Assembly (NCBI RefSeq): GCF_000735435.1
Contig: NZ_JMPP01000061.1
Location: 1 to 43,354, forward strand
Length of the DNA: 43,354 nt
Direction: 5' to 3'
DNA from: Klebsiella planticola ATCC 33531
GTDB taxonomy: Bacteria > Pseudomonadota > Gammaproteobacteria > Enterobacterales > Enterobacteriaceae
The position numbers and the translations under genes were made by a program. The notes below the pieces were generated by a model. It saw only the letters and a list, made by a program, of their open reading frames with translations, was not told the origin of the DNA and did not search any database. Numbering within the stretch: position 1 is the first letter of the stretch; the number at the start of each line of letters is the position of its first letter. Below, in pieces: positions 10,747 to 22,437 of the stretch.

Positions 10747-10757
10747 CGGTCGCCTTG

Positions 10758-10793
10758 CCGACGCGCATCAGCAGGTGCGCGTCGGGTTTCATT
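10758..10793 (+). terminator. Terminator of gltIJKL
   Basis: Perfect 10-bp arms CCGACGCGCA (10758-10767) and TGCGCGTCGG (10776-10785) with an eight-base loop are followed by GTTTCATT. It is the only structure between the convergent genes gltL and ybeL. Confidence 0.7.
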
Positions 10794-10814
10794 CAGCCAC
10801 CTCAGCGCGGCGTA

Positions 10815-11297
10815 TCAAGGCTCAAAGGGACGACGCTGGAACTGGTCGTGGCCGCATTTCGGGCAACGCGGCAGAATATCCGGGGTATAGACCGCCAGGT
10901 GATAATGGCAGTGTTCGCACACCAGGTTTCCCAGCCCCACCACTTCGCCACTATGGTAAACCCCGTGGTGGTTGAGATCCTGGAACACTTCGCGCCATTC
11001 CAGCTGGGTTTTATCGGTAATATCCGCCAGCTCCTGCCACAGGCTCTCTTTTATCACCCGCATAAACACGCTGTCCGTCAGTTCGTCCTGACTCTCTTCA
11101 TAACTGCGCGCGAACTCTTCGAGATCGCGTCTGACCGCGGTGGTCAGCGACTCCACTTCGCGCTGCGTTAACTCACCAGACTGGCTAATTTTCACCCGCG
11201 CCTGTTCCACCAGCGCGTCAATATCGCGTTCTCCATTGCGCAGCCGTTCACTGAGCGTCGACACCAGTTCACGGTAGAATTGAGCAACCTTGTTCAT
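10815..11297 (-). CDS. ybeL: DUF1451 zinc-ribbon protein YbeL
   Basis: YbeL is a conserved enterobacterial protein of unknown function, 160 aa. The N-terminal half is charged and helical, probably a coiled coil. The C-terminus has a four-cysteine zinc ribbon (CEHC and CPKC, about 18 residues apart) ending HDQFQRRPFEP. The second of two adjacent ATG codons was chosen because it matches E. coli in length and lies after a purine-rich site, GGAGGCGAAA. It is divergent from leuS and convergent with gltL. No function is proposed. Confidence 0.93.
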   Translation of the reverse strand: MNKVAQFYRELVSTLSERLRNGERDIDALVEQARVKISQSGELTQREVESLTTAVRRDLEEFARSYEESQDELTDSVFMRVIKESLWQELADITDKTQLEWREVFQDLNHHGVYHSGEVVGLGNLVCEHCHYHLAVYTPDILPRCPKCGHDQFQRRPFEP

Positions 11298-11427
11298 CAT
11301 TTCGCCTCCGGTGTGGTTAACTTCTTCTAATAATAGACCTTATTTGCCATCTGCTTTGCCAGTTAGCCCACAGAGTCGCGAAATAATCTCCGCCGCTTTT
11401 GCCGATGTTAATGTGCGAAAGGCTGTT

Positions 11428-11457
11428 TTGACGTGGGCGTTTGGGCTATGCTATGCC
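11428..11457 (+). promoter_or_regulatory. Probable leuS promoter
   Basis: TTGACG (11428-11433) is followed after 18 bases by TATGCC (11452-11457), within a repeated CTATG context, about 65 bases before leuS. The -35 is good and the -10 is weak, so this is a moderate call. Confidence 0.45.
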
Positions 11458-11521
11458 GATCTGATAACACATCCATTGGCTACATTTTGTAGCTGTATTG
11501 AAAACAGGACCACTGGCTGCC

Positions 11522-14104
11522 ATGCAAGAGCAATACCGCCCGGAAGAGATAGAATCGAAAGTCCAGCTTCACTGGGACGATCATCGTACATTTGAAGTAA
11601 CTGAAGACGAGAGCAAAGAGAAGTATTACTGCCTGTCGATGCTTCCTTATCCTTCTGGTCGACTACACATGGGTCACGTGCGTAACTACACCATCGGCGA
11701 CGTCATTGCCCGCTACCAGCGTATGCTCGGCAAAAACGTTCTGCAGCCGATCGGCTGGGATGCGTTTGGTCTGCCGGCGGAAGGCGCCGCGGTAAAAAAT
11801 AACACCGCGCCGGCCCCGTGGACCTACGACAATATTGCCTACATGAAAAACCAGCTGAAAAAGCTGGGCTTTGGCTATGACTGGAGCCGTGAAGTGGCGA
11901 CCTGCACCCCGGAATACTACCGCTGGGAGCAAAAGTTCTTCACCGAGCTGTATAAAAAAGGCCTGGTGTACAAAAAAACGTCTGCGGTGAACTGGTGCCC
12001 TAACGACCAGACCGTTCTCGCCAACGAACAGGTTATTGACGGTTGCTGCTGGCGCTGCGATACCAAAGTTGAGCGTAAAGAAATCCCGCAGTGGTTTATC
12101 AAAATCACCGCCTACGCCGACGAGCTGCTCAACGATCTGGATAAGCTGGATCACTGGCCTGATACCGTTAAGACCATGCAGCGCAACTGGATCGGCCGTT
12201 CTGAAGGGGTAGAAATCTCCTTCAACGTTAACGAGTATGCCGACAAGCTGACCGTCTACACCACCCGTCCGGACACCTTCATGGGCTGTACCTACCTGGC
12301 CGTAGCCGCGGGTCATCCGCTGGCGCAGCAGGCGGCAGCGAACAACCCGGAGCTGGCTGCGTTTATCGACGAATGCCGTAACACCAAAGTCGCCGAAGCA
12401 GAAATGGCGACGATGGAGAAAAAAGGCGTCGATACCGGCTACAAAGCGATTCACCCGCTGACCGGCGAAGAGATTCCGGTCTGGGCGGCAAACTTCGTGC
12501 TGATGGAATACGGCACCGGCGCCGTCATGGCCGTTCCGGGTCACGATCAACGCGACTACGAATTTGCCAGCAAATATGGTCTGAACATTAAGCCGGTTAT
12601 TCTGGCGGCAGACGGCTCAGCACCGGATCTGTCCGAGCAGGCGCTGACTGAAAAAGGCACCCTGTTCAACTCCGGCGAGTTCGACGGCCTGAGCCACGAA
12701 GCGGGCTTCAACGCTATTGCCGACAAACTGGCGGCCATGGGCGTTGGCGAACGCAAAATTAACTATCGCCTTCGCGACTGGGGCGTTTCCCGTCAGCGTT
12801 ACTGGGGCGCACCGATTCCAATGGTCACCCTCGAAGACGGTACCGTCATGCCGACACCGGAAGATCAGCTGCCGGTCATTCTGCCGGAAGATGTGGTCAT
12901 GGACGGCATCACCAGCCCAATCAAGGCCGATCCGGAGTGGGCAAAAACCACCGTTAACGGTCAGCCTGCGCTGCGCGAAACCGACACTTTCGATACCTTT
13001 ATGGAATCCTCCTGGTACTACGCGCGCTATACCTGCCCGCAGTACAATGACGGAATGCTGGATCCAGACGCCGCCAACTACTGGCTGCCGGTCGATATTT
13101 ACATCGGCGGGATCGAACATGCGATTATGCACCTGCTGTACTTCCGCTTCTTCCATAAGCTGATGCGCGACGCGGGTATGGTTAACTCCGACGAGCCGGC
13201 GAAACAGCTGCTGTGCCAGGGGATGGTACTGGCTGACGCCTTCTATTACGTTGGTGAAAACGGCGAGCGCAACTGGGTTTCTCCGGTTGATGCCACCGTG
13301 GAGCGCGATGAAAAAGGCCGTATCGTCAAAGCCTACGATCCGCAGGGTCGCGAGCTGGTGTATACCGGCATGAGCAAAATGTCCAAGTCGAAGAACAACG
13401 GCATCGACCCGCAGGTGATGGTTGAACGCTACGGCGCGGATACCGTTCGTCTGTTCATGATGTTCGCCTCTCCGGCAGATATGACTCTGGAATGGCAGGA
13501 GTCCGGCGTTGAAGGGGCAAACCGCTTCCTGAAACGTGTCTGGAAACTGGTTTATGAGCACACGACTCAGGGCCCGGTTGCCGCACTGGACGTTGCCAGC
13601 CTGAGCGAAGATCAGCAGGCGCTGCGTCGCGATGTGCACAAAACGATCGCCAAAGTGACCGATGATATCGGTCGTCGTCAGACCTTCAACACCGCGATCG
13701 CCGCGATCATGGAGCTGATGAACAAACTGGCGAAAGCGCCGCAGGAAAACGAACAGGATCGCGCGCTGATGCGTGAGGCTCTGCTGGCGGTTGTGCGTAT
13801 GCTCAATCCGTTCACCCCGCACGCCTGCTTCACGCTGTGGCAGGAGCTGGGCGGCGAAGGCGATATCGACAACGCGCCGTGGCCGGTCGCCGATGAAAGC
13901 GCCATGGTTGAAAATACCACCCTGGTTGTTGTTCAGGTTAATGGTAAAGTCCGTGGTAAAATTACCGTTCCGGTCGATGCAACCGAAGAACAGGTTCGTG
14001 CACGTGCGGGTCAGGAACATCTGGTCGCGAAGTATCTCGACGGTGTCACCGTACGTAAAGTGATTTACGTCCCGGGTAAACTGCTCAACCTGGTCGTTGG
14101 CTAA
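11522..14104 (+). CDS. leuS: Leucyl-tRNA synthetase LeuS
   Basis: LeuS charges tRNA-Leu and is essential. The 860-aa class-I synthetase has the HIGH-type motif HMGH (residues 49-52), an inserted CP1 editing domain with the conserved [15 protein letters not shown] segment that hydrolyses mischarged products, the SKMSKSKN loop around residue 620, and the C-terminal leucyl-specific domain. The ATG at 11522 gives exactly the E. coli length. An in-frame start at 11498 would add eight residues and was rejected. It is followed after 14 bp by lptE, a conserved pairing. Confidence 0.98.
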   Translation: MQEQYRPEEIESKVQLHWDDHRTFEVTEDESKEKYYCLSMLPYPSGRLHMGHVRNYTIGDVIARYQRMLGKNVLQPIGWDAFGLPAEGAAVKNNTAPAPWTYDNIAYMKNQLKKLGFGYDWSREVATCTPEYYRWEQKFFTELYKKGLVYKKTSAVNWCPNDQTVLANEQVIDGCCWRCDTKVERKEIPQWFIKITAYADELLNDLDKLDHWPDTVKTMQRNWIGRSEGVEISFNVNEYADKLTVYTTRPDTFMGCTYLAVAAGHPLAQQAAANNPELAAFIDECRNTKVAEAEMATMEKKGVDTGYKAIHPLTGEEIPVWAANFVLMEYGTGAVMAVPGHDQRDYEFASKYGLNIKPVILAADGSAPDLSEQALTEKGTLFNSGEFDGLSHEAGFNAIADKLAAMGVGERKINYRLRDWGVSRQRYWGAPIPMVTLEDGTVMPTPEDQLPVILPEDVVMDGITSPIKADPEWAKTTVNGQPALRETDTFDTFMESSWYYARYTCPQYNDGMLDPDAANYWLPVDIYIGGIEHAIMHLLYFRFFHKLMRDAGMVNSDEPAKQLLCQGMVLADAFYYVGENGERNWVSPVDATVERDEKGRIVKAYDPQGRELVYTGMSKMSKSKNNGIDPQVMVERYGADTVRLFMMFASPADMTLEWQESGVEGANRFLKRVWKLVYEHTTQGPVAALDVASLSEDQQALRRDVHKTIAKVTDDIGRRQTFNTAIAAIMELMNKLAKAPQENEQDRALMREALLAVVRMLNPFTPHACFTLWQELGGEGDIDNAPWPVADESAMVENTTLVVVQVNGKVRGKITVPVDATEEQVRARAGQEHLVAKYLDGVTVRKVIYVPGKLLNLVVG

Positions 14105-14118
14105 GCGCAGGAGGAAGC

Positions 14119-14709
14119 GTGCGATATCTGGCAACATTGTTGTTATCTCTGGCGGTGCTCATCACCGCCGGATGCGGTTGGCATCTGCGGAGTACCACTC
14201 AAGTTCCCACCGCGATGAAAACCATGATCTTTCAGTCGAGCGATCCGAATGGTCCGTTAAGTCGTTCGGTGCGTAATCAGCTGCGTCTGAATGGCGTCGA
14301 GATCGTCGACGGCAGCACGCTGCGCAAGGATATTCCGTCCCTGCGTCTGGATGCGTCATCCATTCAGAAAGATACGGCCTCTATTTTCCAGGATGGTCGT
14401 ACGGCTGAATATCAGATGGTGCTGACGGTGCAGGCAAGCGTGCTAATCCCGGGTCATGATATCTATCCGATCTCGACGAAAGTCTACCGCTCGTTCTTCG
14501 ATAACCCGCAGGCAGCGTTAGCGAAAGACGCCGAGCAGGATATGATCGTCCAGGAGATGTATGACAAAGCCGCTGAACAGCTGATTCGTAAGCTGCCAAG
14601 CGTCCACGTTGCTGATGTCGAAGCCACGAAAGGGGAAGAGCAGACGGTCACGCCGACCCCCGCTTCCGCAACCTCTGGCAATCGCGTCTCCACCACGCTG
14701 GGTAACTGA
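14119..14709 (+). CDS. lptE: LPS-assembly lipoprotein LptE
   Basis: LptE is an outer-membrane lipoprotein that plugs the LptD barrel and helps deliver lipopolysaccharide to the cell surface. The start is GTG after AGGAGGAAGC, an excellent ribosome site. The lipobox LITAGC places the lipidated cysteine at residue 19. The 196-aa product is close to the E. coli 193 aa, with a variable Thr/Ser-rich tail after about residue 170. Its stop overlaps the holA ATG (TGATG), so holA is coupled to it. Confidence 0.96.
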   Translation: MRYLATLLLSLAVLITAGCGWHLRSTTQVPTAMKTMIFQSSDPNGPLSRSVRNQLRLNGVEIVDGSTLRKDIPSLRLDASSIQKDTASIFQDGRTAEYQMVLTVQASVLIPGHDIYPISTKVYRSFFDNPQAALAKDAEQDMIVQEMYDKAAEQLIRKLPSVHVADVEATKGEEQTVTPTPASATSGNRVSTTLGN

Positions 14710-15740
14710 TGATTCGGCTGTACCCAGAACAACTCCGCGCGCAGCTCACCGAAGGGCTGCGCGCGGCCTATTTATTACTCGGCAGCGATCCGTTGCTGTT
14801 GCAGGAAAGTCAGGACGCGATTCGCGAAGCCGCTGCTACCCAGGGCTTTACCGAACACCATACCGCGACCCTCGACGCCAGCACCGACTGGCCCGCCCTC
14901 TTCTCACTCAGCCAGGCCATGAGCCTGTTCGCCAGCCGTCAGACGCTGCTTCTGGTCCTGCCGGAAAACGGCCCTAACGCGGCGATTAACGAACAGCTTG
15001 CCACCCTGGTCAGCATGCTCCATGACGACCTGCTGTTAATCGTTCGCGGTAATAAGCTCACCAAAGCGCAGGAAAATGCCGCCTGGGTAACCGCCCTGGC
15101 CAGCCGCGCGGTTCAGGTGAGCTGTCAGACGCCGGAATATGCGCAGCTGCCGCGCTGGCTGGCGGCGCGAGCAAAACAGCACCATTTGCAGCTTGATGAC
15201 GCCGCCAGTCAGCTGCTGTGCTACTGCTACGAAGGCAACCTGCTGGCGCTGGCGCAGGCACTGGAGCGTCTCTCTCTGCTGTGGCCGGACGGCAAGCTCA
15301 CGCTGCCACGCGTCGAGCAGGCGGTAAACGATGCCGCCCACTTCACTCCCTATCACTGGGTGGATGCGCTGCTGGCTGGTAAAAGCAAACGGGTGCTGCA
15401 TATCCTGCAGCAGTTACGTCTGGAAGGAAGCGAACCGGCGATTCTGCTGCGTACGCTCCAGCGGGAGTTGCTGCTGCTGGTTAACCTGAAACGCCAGTCG
15501 GTCCATACGCCGCTGCGTACGCTCTTCGATAAGCATCGGGTATGGCAGAACCGTCGACAGCTGTTAAGCGATGCGCTCGCGCGCCTCAGCACGGATCAGT
15601 TACGCCAGGCCGTCACTCTGCTGACCCGAGCGGAGCTCACCTTTAAGCAGGATTACGGCAGCGCCATCTGGCCGGAATTAGAGAGCCTTTCTTTGTTGCT
15701 CTGCCATAAAGCGCTGGCAGACGTGTTTATTGATGGTTGA
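14709..15740 (+). CDS. holA: DNA polymerase III delta subunit HolA
   Basis: Delta is the clamp-opening wrench of the clamp loader. It binds the beta ring and cracks one interface. The 343-aa protein has the E. coli length and the AAA+-like fold of clamp-loader subunits. The N-terminal beta-contact region is around [15 protein letters not shown]. It begins in the lptE stop codon and its own stop lies directly before nadD. Confidence 0.97.
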   Translation: MIRLYPEQLRAQLTEGLRAAYLLLGSDPLLLQESQDAIREAAATQGFTEHHTATLDASTDWPALFSLSQAMSLFASRQTLLLVLPENGPNAAINEQLATLVSMLHDDLLLIVRGNKLTKAQENAAWVTALASRAVQVSCQTPEYAQLPRWLAARAKQHHLQLDDAASQLLCYCYEGNLLALAQALERLSLLWPDGKLTLPRVEQAVNDAAHFTPYHWVDALLAGKSKRVLHILQQLRLEGSEPAILLRTLQRELLLLVNLKRQSVHTPLRTLFDKHRVWQNRRQLLSDALARLSTDQLRQAVTLLTRAELTFKQDYGSAIWPELESLSLLLCHKALADVFIDG

Positions 15741-15741
15741 T

Positions 15742-16383
15742 ATGACTCAGTTGCAGGCAATGTACGGTGGCACCTTCGATCCGGTGCACTATGGTCACCT
15801 CAAACCGGTTGAGGTTCTGGCGAATCAGATAGGCCTTGGCAAAGTCATTATCGTCCCAAACAATGTTCCGCCACACCGCCCGCAGCCTGAGGCCACCAGC
15901 GCCCAGCGCAAACAGATGCTGGAACTGGCCATCGCCGATAAACCCCTGTTCGTGCTTGATGAGCGCGAGCTGCAGCGGCAGACGCCCTCCTGGACCGCGC
16001 AAACCCTTGAAGAGTGGCGACAGGAACAAGGGCCTGACCAGCCGCTGGCGTTCATTATTGGTCAGGACTCGCTGCTCACCTTCCCGACCTGGCACAATTA
16101 CGCCACGATTCTCGATAATGCGCATCTGATCGTCTGCCGACGCCCGGGATATCCGCTGGTGATGAAACGGGAAGAGGATCAGCGGTGGCTGGACAAACAT
16201 TTAACGCACGACGCCGAACAGCTGCACAGCCGTCCCGCCGGGGTCATCTATCTGGCGGAAACTCCGTGGTTTGATATTTCGGCAACGCTTATCCGCCAGC
16301 GCCTTGAACGCGGGGAATCCTGCGCTGACATGCTGCCGGCCGCGGTACTGACGTATATCCATCAGCAAAAACTCTACTGTTAA
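15742..16383 (+). CDS. nadD: Nicotinate-mononucleotide adenylyltransferase NadD
   Basis: NadD makes nicotinate adenine dinucleotide from NaMN and ATP, a required step in NAD synthesis. The N-terminus carries the nucleotidyltransferase motif [11 protein letters not shown] (residues 9-19), and the C-terminal half has the [10 protein letters not shown] motif that positions ATP. The start at 15742 gives 213 aa like E. coli. In-frame TTG (15730) and ATG (15733) codons overlap the end of holA and would add up to four residues. The gene is probably translated by coupling with holA. Confidence 0.95.
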   Translation: MTQLQAMYGGTFDPVHYGHLKPVEVLANQIGLGKVIIVPNNVPPHRPQPEATSAQRKQMLELAIADKPLFVLDERELQRQTPSWTAQTLEEWRQEQGPDQPLAFIIGQDSLLTFPTWHNYATILDNAHLIVCRRPGYPLVMKREEDQRWLDKHLTHDAEQLHSRPAGVIYLAETPWFDISATLIRQRLERGESCADMLPAAVLTYIHQQKLYC

Positions 16384-16484
16384 CCGGCCGTTGCCCCAAC
16401 GTTCGTGACGCCGGATGCGATAGCAGAGCGCCGATTCGCTTATACTCCCCCCATCCCTTGACGATGTCAGAAGGCGTATATTCA

Positions 16485-17114
16485 GTGAAATTATGGTTAG
16501 TTCGACATGGTGAAACTGAGGCCAATGTTGCCGGCCTTTACAGCGGACACGCTCCGACCCCGCTAACCGAGCGCGGCATGATGCAGGCGCAAACGCTCGG
16601 CCAGCTGCTGCAGGCGGTAGCGTTCGATCGCGTGCTTTGCAGTGAGCTGGAACGTACCCACATCACCGCCGACCTGCTGCTCGGCACACGGAATATCCCC
16701 CGGCAGATTGTCCCCGAACTCAACGAGATGTTTTTTGGCGACTGGGAAATGCGCCATCATCGGGACTTACGGCTCGAAGACGCCGAAAACTATGCCGCCT
16801 GGTGCGCGGACTGGCAGCATGCGGCGCCCACCAACGGCGAAAATTTTCAGCACTTCACCCACCGCGTCCGTATGTTTGCGGAGAAGCTGACGCACCATCC
16901 GCAGCCAGACCATCTGCTGATCGTGGGCCATAAAGGTGGACTGAGTCTGCTCATCGCGCTGTTGCTGAAGCTGCCGGCGGAAGCCATGTGGCATTTTCCC
17001 GTCGCCCATGGCACATGGAGTGAACTCGAACTGCACGCTGATTTTGCCACGCTGCGGGTATTAAATAGCCAGGCGCGCTGGCAGAAGGAACAAGAATTCC
17101 GTGCAGACCATTGA
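16485..17114 (+). CDS. cobC: Alpha-ribazole phosphatase CobC/PhpB
   Basis: This protein is a histidine phosphatase of the phosphoglycerate-mutase superfamily. It removes phosphate from alpha-ribazole-5'-phosphate, or from adenosylcobalamin-5'-phosphate, in late cobalamin assembly. It opens with the phospho-acceptor motif VRHGE (His8). A second catalytic His lies in VGHKGGLSLL. The GTG at 16485, preceded by AGAAGG, matches the E. coli N-terminus. Longer starts at 16458 (TTG) and 16464 (ATG) are possible. The product is 209 aa, against 203 in E. coli. A TATACT box lies at 16441-16446, so it may have its own promoter. Confidence 0.92.
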   Translation: MKLWLVRHGETEANVAGLYSGHAPTPLTERGMMQAQTLGQLLQAVAFDRVLCSELERTHITADLLLGTRNIPRQIVPELNEMFFGDWEMRHHRDLRLEDAENYAAWCADWQHAAPTNGENFQHFTHRVRMFAEKLTHHPQPDHLLIVGHKGGLSLLIALLLKLPAEAMWHFPVAHGTWSELELHADFATLRVLNSQARWQKEQEFRADH

Positions 17115-17248
17115 CAGGTCAGAGCAGGCTGTTATTCTCCGCAGCCTGGACGTATCGGCTAAACGATGTTTCCAGAAATTGTTTTACAAAAATGGCGATG
17201 CAATCACGGGCGATGGATGGGATGATAGCCGCCGCCATCGCTTGCTGA

Positions 17249-17653
<405 letters not shown>

Positions 17654-17656
17654 TGC

Positions 17657-18124
17657 GTGAAGCTGCAGCTGGTGGCCGTTGGCACCAAAATGCCGGACTG
17701 GGTTCAGACCGGCTTTAGTGAATATTTGCGCCGTTTTCCAAAAGATATGCCGTTCGAGCTGCTGGAAATCCCTGCCGGTAAACGCGGTAAAAATGCCGAC
17801 ATCAAACGAATCCTCGACAAAGAAGGGGAAATGATGCTGGCAGCCGCAGGCAAAAATCGCATCGTGACCCTGGATATTCCGGGAAAACCGTGGGATACGC
17901 CGCAGCTGGCACGAGAGCTGGAGCGCTGGAAACAGGATGGCCGCGACGTCAGCCTGCTCATCGGCGGTCCCGAGGGGCTCTCTCCGGCTTGTAAAGCAGC
18001 AGCGGAACAGAGTTGGTCGCTCTCCACCCTCACGTTGCCTCACCCGCTGGTACGCGTACTGGTCGCTGAGAGCCTGTATCGTGCGTGGAGTATTACCACC
18101 AACCACCCTTACCACCGTGAATAA
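17657..18124 (+). CDS. rlmH: 23S rRNA pseudouridine-1915 N3-methyltransferase RlmH
   Basis: RlmH methylates pseudouridine 1915 in helix 69 of 23S rRNA, acting on assembled 70S ribosomes. At 155 aa it is a minimal SPOUT enzyme. The trefoil-knot SAM site is around [11 protein letters not shown] and the C-terminal [15 protein letters not shown]... segment completes it. The start is GTG, three bases after rsfS, and the pair is clearly co-transcribed. Confidence 0.97.
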   Translation: MKLQLVAVGTKMPDWVQTGFSEYLRRFPKDMPFELLEIPAGKRGKNADIKRILDKEGEMMLAAAGKNRIVTLDIPGKPWDTPQLARELERWKQDGRDVSLLIGGPEGLSPACKAAAEQSWSLSTLTLPHPLVRVLVAESLYRAWSITTNHPYHRE

Positions 18125-18151
18125 TGATGACCAGGGTAGACTAAGCAGCGA

Positions 18152-20053
18152 ATGAAATTACAGAATTCTTTCCGCGACTATACGGCTGAATCCTCGCTGT
18201 TCGTGCGCCGGGCGCTGGTCGCTTTTTTGGGGATTTTGCTGCTTACCGGCATACTGGTTGCCAATCTTTATAACGTGCAGATCGTTCGCTACACCGACTA
18301 TCAAACGCGTTCCAACGAAAACCGTATCAAGCTGGTTCCCATTCCGCCCAGTCGCGGCATTATCTATGACCGCAACGGTACGCCGCTGGCGCTGAACCGC
18401 ACCATCTACCAGCTGGAGATGATGCCGGAGAAAGTCGATAACGTGCAGCAAACGCTGGATGCGTTACGCGACGTCATCGATCTGACCGATGATGACATTG
18501 CAAACTTCAAGAAAGAACGCTCGCGTTCCCATCGCTTCACCTCGATTCCCGTCAAGGTCAACCTGAGCGAAGTCCAGGTGGCTCGTTTTGCGGTTAACCA
18601 GTACCGCTTCCCCGGTGTCGAAGTGAAAGGCTATAAACGCCGCTACTACCCCTATAATTCCGCGCTGACCCACGTTATCGGCTACGTCTCGAAAATTAAC
18701 GATAAAGACGTCGATCGCCTCGATAAAGAGGGCAAGCTGGCCAACTATGCCTCCACGCATGACATTGGCAAGCTGGGAATCGAGCGCTATTACGAAGACG
18801 TACTGCACGGTCAGACCGGCTATGAAGAGGTCGAGGTCAATAACCGCGGCCGCGTCATTCGCCAGCTCAAAGAGGTGCCGCCGCAGGCCGGGCGCGATAT
18901 CTATTTGACCCTCGATCTCAAGCTTCAGCAGTACATTGAGACCCTGCTCGCCGGCAGCCGCGCTGCCGTGGTCGTCACCGACCCGCGTACCGGCAGCATA
19001 CTCGCGCTGGTCTCCACGCCGAGCTACGACCCGAACCTGTTTGTGGACGGCATCTCCAGTAAAGACTACTCCGCCCTGCTGAACGACCCGAATACTCCGC
19101 TGGTCAATCGCGCGACCCAGGGGGTCTACCCGCCGGCGTCGACGGTCAAGCCTTATGTCGCCGTATCGGCCCTCAGCGCGAACGTCATCACCCGCAATAC
19201 CAGCCTGTTCGACCCGGGTTGGTGGCAGCTGCCGGGCTCTGACAAACGCTACCGCGACTGGAAAAAATGGGGCCACGGGCACCTGAATGTGACCAAAGCG
19301 CTCGAAGAGTCTGCGGATACCTACTTCTATCAGGTCGCCTATGATATGGGGATCGACCGCCTCTCTGAGTGGATGAGCAAATTCGGTTACGGCCACTATA
19401 CCGGTATCGATCTGTCGGAAGAGCGTTCCGGGAATATGCCGACCCGCGAATGGAAGCTGAAACGCTTTAAGAAGCCCTGGTACCAGGGTGACACCATCCC
19501 GGTCGGCATCGGACAGGGCTACTGGACCGCAACGCCGATTCAGATGAACAAAGCGCTGATGATCCTGATAAACGACGGTCTGGTAAAAGTGCCGCATCTG
19601 CTGCAAAGCACCGTCGAAGATGGTAAGCAGGTTCCCTGGGTTCAACCGCACGAGCCGCCGGTCGGCGATATTCACTCCGGCTTCTGGGAAATCGCCAAGG
19701 ACGGGATGTTCGGCGTCGCCAACCGTGGCAACGGGACCGCGCATAAATACTTCGCCAGCGCGCCGTATAAAATTGCGGCGAAATCCGGTACGGCCCAGGT
19801 GTTTGGTCTGAAAGCCAATGAAACCTATAACGCGCACCGAATCGCAGAACGTCTGCGTGACCATAAACTCATGACGGCGTTTGCCCCTTATAACAATCCC
19901 CAGGTTGCTGTTGCCATCATTCTTGAGAACGGCGGAGCTGGCCCGGCGGTCGGCACGATTATGCGCCAGATTCTCGACCACATTATGCTGGGTGATAACA
20001 ACACAAACCTGCCGAGTGAGAACCCGGCGGTCACGGCGGGTGAGGATCAATAA
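18152..20053 (+). CDS. mrdA: Penicillin-binding protein 2 (MrdA)
   Basis: PBP2 is the elongasome transpeptidase that cross-links side-wall peptidoglycan together with RodA. The 633-aa class-B PBP has one N-terminal membrane helix (about residues 20-45), a pedestal domain, and a transpeptidase domain with the active-site STVK (Ser near residue 330), the SAD variant of the second motif (in EESADTYFY) and KSGT near residue 545. Its length is identical to E. coli. The stop shares a base with the mrdB ATG. Confidence 0.98.
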   Translation: MKLQNSFRDYTAESSLFVRRALVAFLGILLLTGILVANLYNVQIVRYTDYQTRSNENRIKLVPIPPSRGIIYDRNGTPLALNRTIYQLEMMPEKVDNVQQTLDALRDVIDLTDDDIANFKKERSRSHRFTSIPVKVNLSEVQVARFAVNQYRFPGVEVKGYKRRYYPYNSALTHVIGYVSKINDKDVDRLDKEGKLANYASTHDIGKLGIERYYEDVLHGQTGYEEVEVNNRGRVIRQLKEVPPQAGRDIYLTLDLKLQQYIETLLAGSRAAVVVTDPRTGSILALVSTPSYDPNLFVDGISSKDYSALLNDPNTPLVNRATQGVYPPASTVKPYVAVSALSANVITRNTSLFDPGWWQLPGSDKRYRDWKKWGHGHLNVTKALEESADTYFYQVAYDMGIDRLSEWMSKFGYGHYTGIDLSEERSGNMPTREWKLKRFKKPWYQGDTIPVGIGQGYWTATPIQMNKALMILINDGLVKVPHLLQSTVEDGKQVPWVQPHEPPVGDIHSGFWEIAKDGMFGVANRGNGTAHKYFASAPYKIAAKSGTAQVFGLKANETYNAHRIAERLRDHKLMTAFAPYNNPQVAVAIILENGGAGPAVGTIMRQILDHIMLGDNNTNLPSENPAVTAGEDQ

Positions 20054-21165
20054 TGACCGATAATCCGAATAAAAAATCACTATGGGATAAAATCCATCTC
20101 GATCCGACCATGGTGCTGATTCTGCTGGCGCTGCTGACCTACAGCGCGCTGGTTATCTGGAGCGCCAGCGGCCAGGACATCGGGATGATGGAGCGCAAAA
20201 TAGGCCAGATCGCCATGGGCGTGGTGATCATGATCGTGATGGCGCAAATCCCGCCGCGGGTGTATGAAGGCTGGGCGCCCTATCTCTATATCTTCTGTAT
20301 CATTTTGCTGGTGGCGGTTGACGCTTTCGGCGCGATTTCCAAAGGCGCCCAGCGCTGGCTGGATCTTGGCGTCGTGCGCTTTCAGCCGTCGGAAATTGCC
20401 AAAATCGCCGTCCCGCTGATGGTCGCGCGCTTTATCAACCGCGACGTTTGCCCACCCTCGCTGAAGAATACCGCCATTGCGCTGGTGCTGATTTTCCTGC
20501 CAACCCTGCTGGTTGCCGCCCAGCCCGACCTCGGGACATCGATTCTGATTGCGTTGTCTGGCCTGTTCGTGCTGTTCCTTTCCGGGCTGAGCTGGCGTCT
20601 TATCGGCGTGGCGGTGGTGCTGGTTGCGGCGTTTATTCCGATTTTATGGTTCTTCCTGATGCATGATTATCAGCGTCAGCGCGTCATGATGTTGCTCGAT
20701 CCGGAGACCGATCCGCTGGGCGCCGGCTATCATATTATCCAGTCGAAAATCGCCATTGGCTCCGGCGGATTACGCGGTAAAGGCTGGCTGCACGGCACCC
20801 AGTCGCAGCTGGAATTCCTGCCGGAACGCCATACCGACTTTATCTTTGCGGTCCTGGCAGAAGAGCTCGGCCTGATTGGCGTGCTGATTCTGCTGGCGCT
20901 CTATATTTTGCTCATCATGCGCGGGCTGTGGATCGCCGCCCAGGCGCAGACCACCTTCGGTCGCGTGATGGCCGGTGGTTTAATGTTGATTTTATTCGTT
21001 TATGTCTTCGTAAATATTGGTATGGTGAGTGGTATTTTACCAGTGGTGGGGGTACCGTTGCCGCTGGTCAGCTACGGGGGCTCAGCCCTGATCGTATTGA
21101 TGGCCGGGTTTGGTATCGTGATGTCGATCCACACCCACAGAAAAATGTTGTCGAAAAGCGTTTAA
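20053..21165 (+). CDS. mrdB: Peptidoglycan glycosyltransferase RodA (MrdB)
   Basis: RodA is the SEDS-family glycosyltransferase that polymerises lipid II for rod-shape elongation with PBP2. The 370-aa product has about ten membrane helices. It includes the conserved ...SSE-like [14 protein letters not shown] region and the SEDS C-terminal signature with [14 protein letters not shown]. It overlaps mrdA by one base (TAATG), so the two partners are made together. Confidence 0.98.
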   Translation: MTDNPNKKSLWDKIHLDPTMVLILLALLTYSALVIWSASGQDIGMMERKIGQIAMGVVIMIVMAQIPPRVYEGWAPYLYIFCIILLVAVDAFGAISKGAQRWLDLGVVRFQPSEIAKIAVPLMVARFINRDVCPPSLKNTAIALVLIFLPTLLVAAQPDLGTSILIALSGLFVLFLSGLSWRLIGVAVVLVAAFIPILWFFLMHDYQRQRVMMLLDPETDPLGAGYHIIQSKIAIGSGGLRGKGWLHGTQSQLEFLPERHTDFIFAVLAEELGLIGVLILLALYILLIMRGLWIAAQAQTTFGRVMAGGLMLILFVYVFVNIGMVSGILPVVGVPLPLVSYGGSALIVLMAGFGIVMSIHTHRKMLSKSV

Positions 21166-21175
21166 GGGGTTCGCG

Positions 21176-22294
21176 ATGCGTAAGCAATGGCTGGGGATCT
21201 GCATAGCAGCGGGGCTGCTGGCGGCATGTTCGGGTGAAGACGTGCAACAGAAGACGGTCAGCACTCCACAGCCGGGCGTCTGTAATGGCCCAAGCGTGGA
21301 AATCAGCGGCGCCGATCCGCATTATGAGACGCCAAATGCCACGGCGAATCAGGATTACGAGCGCGATGGTAAAAGTTATAAAATCGTCCAGGATCCGTCT
21401 AACTTTACTCAGACCGGTCTGGCCGCCATTTATGATGCGGAACCCAACAGCAACCTGACGGCATCCGGCGAAGCCTTCGACCCGACGCAGCTTACCGCAG
21501 CGCACCCGACGCTGCCGATTCCGAGCTACGTGCGCGTGACGAACGTGGCGAATGGCCGCATGATCGTCGTGCGTATTAACGATCGCGGCCCGTACGGCAC
21601 CGATCGCGTGATTTCGCTTTCTCGCGCCTCTGCCGATCGCCTTAACACCTCCAATAACACCAAAGTGCGTATCGATCCGATCATCGTCGCAGCGGACGGG
21701 TCGCTTTCCGGCCCGGGTATGGCCTGTACTACCGTCGCCAAACAAACCTATGCGCTACCTGCCCGTCCGGATCTTGACGGCGGCGCGGGTGTTTCCAGCG
21801 AACCGACGGCACAAACCGACGTTCGCCCGATCAGCAATGCCACGCTGAAACCGGAAGACAACGTTGGCGCCCCGGTGAACAGCAGCGGCTTCCTCGGCGC
21901 GCCGACGCCCCTGAATAGCGGCGTGCTGGAAAGCAGCGAGCCTGCGGTGCAGACTGCTACCCAAAGCGCGCCGGTTACCGCGCCTGGTTCTGTACAAGGC
22001 AGCGTCACGCCGGCAGCGCCGGCGGCTGCTGCGACCGCGGCTGTCGCCGCCTCTTCGGCAAGCGCCAGCGGCGATTTTGTCGTCCAGGTCGGTGCCGTCA
22101 GCGATCGGGCCCGCGCGCAGCAATATCAGCAGCGTCTGAGCCAGCAGTTTTCCGTGCCTGGCCGCGTCGTGCAGAACGGCGCAGTGTGGCGCATTCAGCT
22201 CGGGCCGTTCGCCAGTAAATCGCAGGCCAGCACGGTACAACAGCGCCTGCAAAGCGAAGCTCAGCTGCAATCATTTATTACTCACGCCAACTAA
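21176..22294 (+). CDS. rlpA: Septal-ring lipoprotein RlpA
   Basis: RlpA is an outer-membrane lipoprotein of the septal ring. In Pseudomonas it is a lytic transglycosylase for glycans lacking stem peptides. Activity in enterobacteria is less clear. The lipobox LLAAC puts the lipidated Cys at residue 18. A double-psi beta-barrel domain covers about residues 75-175. A long Ala/Ser/Thr/Pro-rich linker (about 190-295) leads to a C-terminal SPOR domain (about 298-372) that binds denuded glycan. At 372 aa it is slightly longer than E. coli because of the linker. Confidence 0.96.
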   Translation: MRKQWLGICIAAGLLAACSGEDVQQKTVSTPQPGVCNGPSVEISGADPHYETPNATANQDYERDGKSYKIVQDPSNFTQTGLAAIYDAEPNSNLTASGEAFDPTQLTAAHPTLPIPSYVRVTNVANGRMIVVRINDRGPYGTDRVISLSRASADRLNTSNNTKVRIDPIIVAADGSLSGPGMACTTVAKQTYALPARPDLDGGAGVSSEPTAQTDVRPISNATLKPEDNVGAPVNSSGFLGAPTPLNSGVLESSEPAVQTATQSAPVTAPGSVQGSVTPAAPAAAATAAVAASSASASGDFVVQVGAVSDRARAQQYQQRLSQQFSVPGRVVQNGAVWRIQLGPFASKSQASTVQQRLQSEAQLQSFITHAN

Positions 22295-22322
22295 ACAGCC
22301 AGGGTCGTGGTCCGTACTGTGA

Positions 22323-22357
22323 TGCGCATGAAAAAGTCATTAACAAAGTCATGCGCA
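22323..22357. repeat. Perfect 9-bp inverted repeat between rlpA and dacA
   Basis: TGCGCATGA (22323-22331) and TCATGCGCA (22349-22357) are separated by 17 bp that are A-rich. No uridine run follows, so it is not a clear terminator. The repeat lies upstream of the dacA -10 box and could be an operator or a weak rlpA terminator. Confidence 0.5.
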
Positions 22358-22387
22358 ATGTCGGATGCCGGTCCACAGAGCATTTGT

Positions 22388-22393
22388 TATAGT
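22388..22393 (+). promoter_or_regulatory. dacA -10 box
   Basis: TATAGT lies 45 bases before the dacA ATG. No good -35 is seen at the correct distance, which would fit an activator- or stationary-phase-dependent promoter. This is a weak call. Confidence 0.35.
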
Positions 22394-22437
22394 AAGGCAC
22401 TTTTTTTAACTCCATCACGGATGCCGTTGTTCTGACC

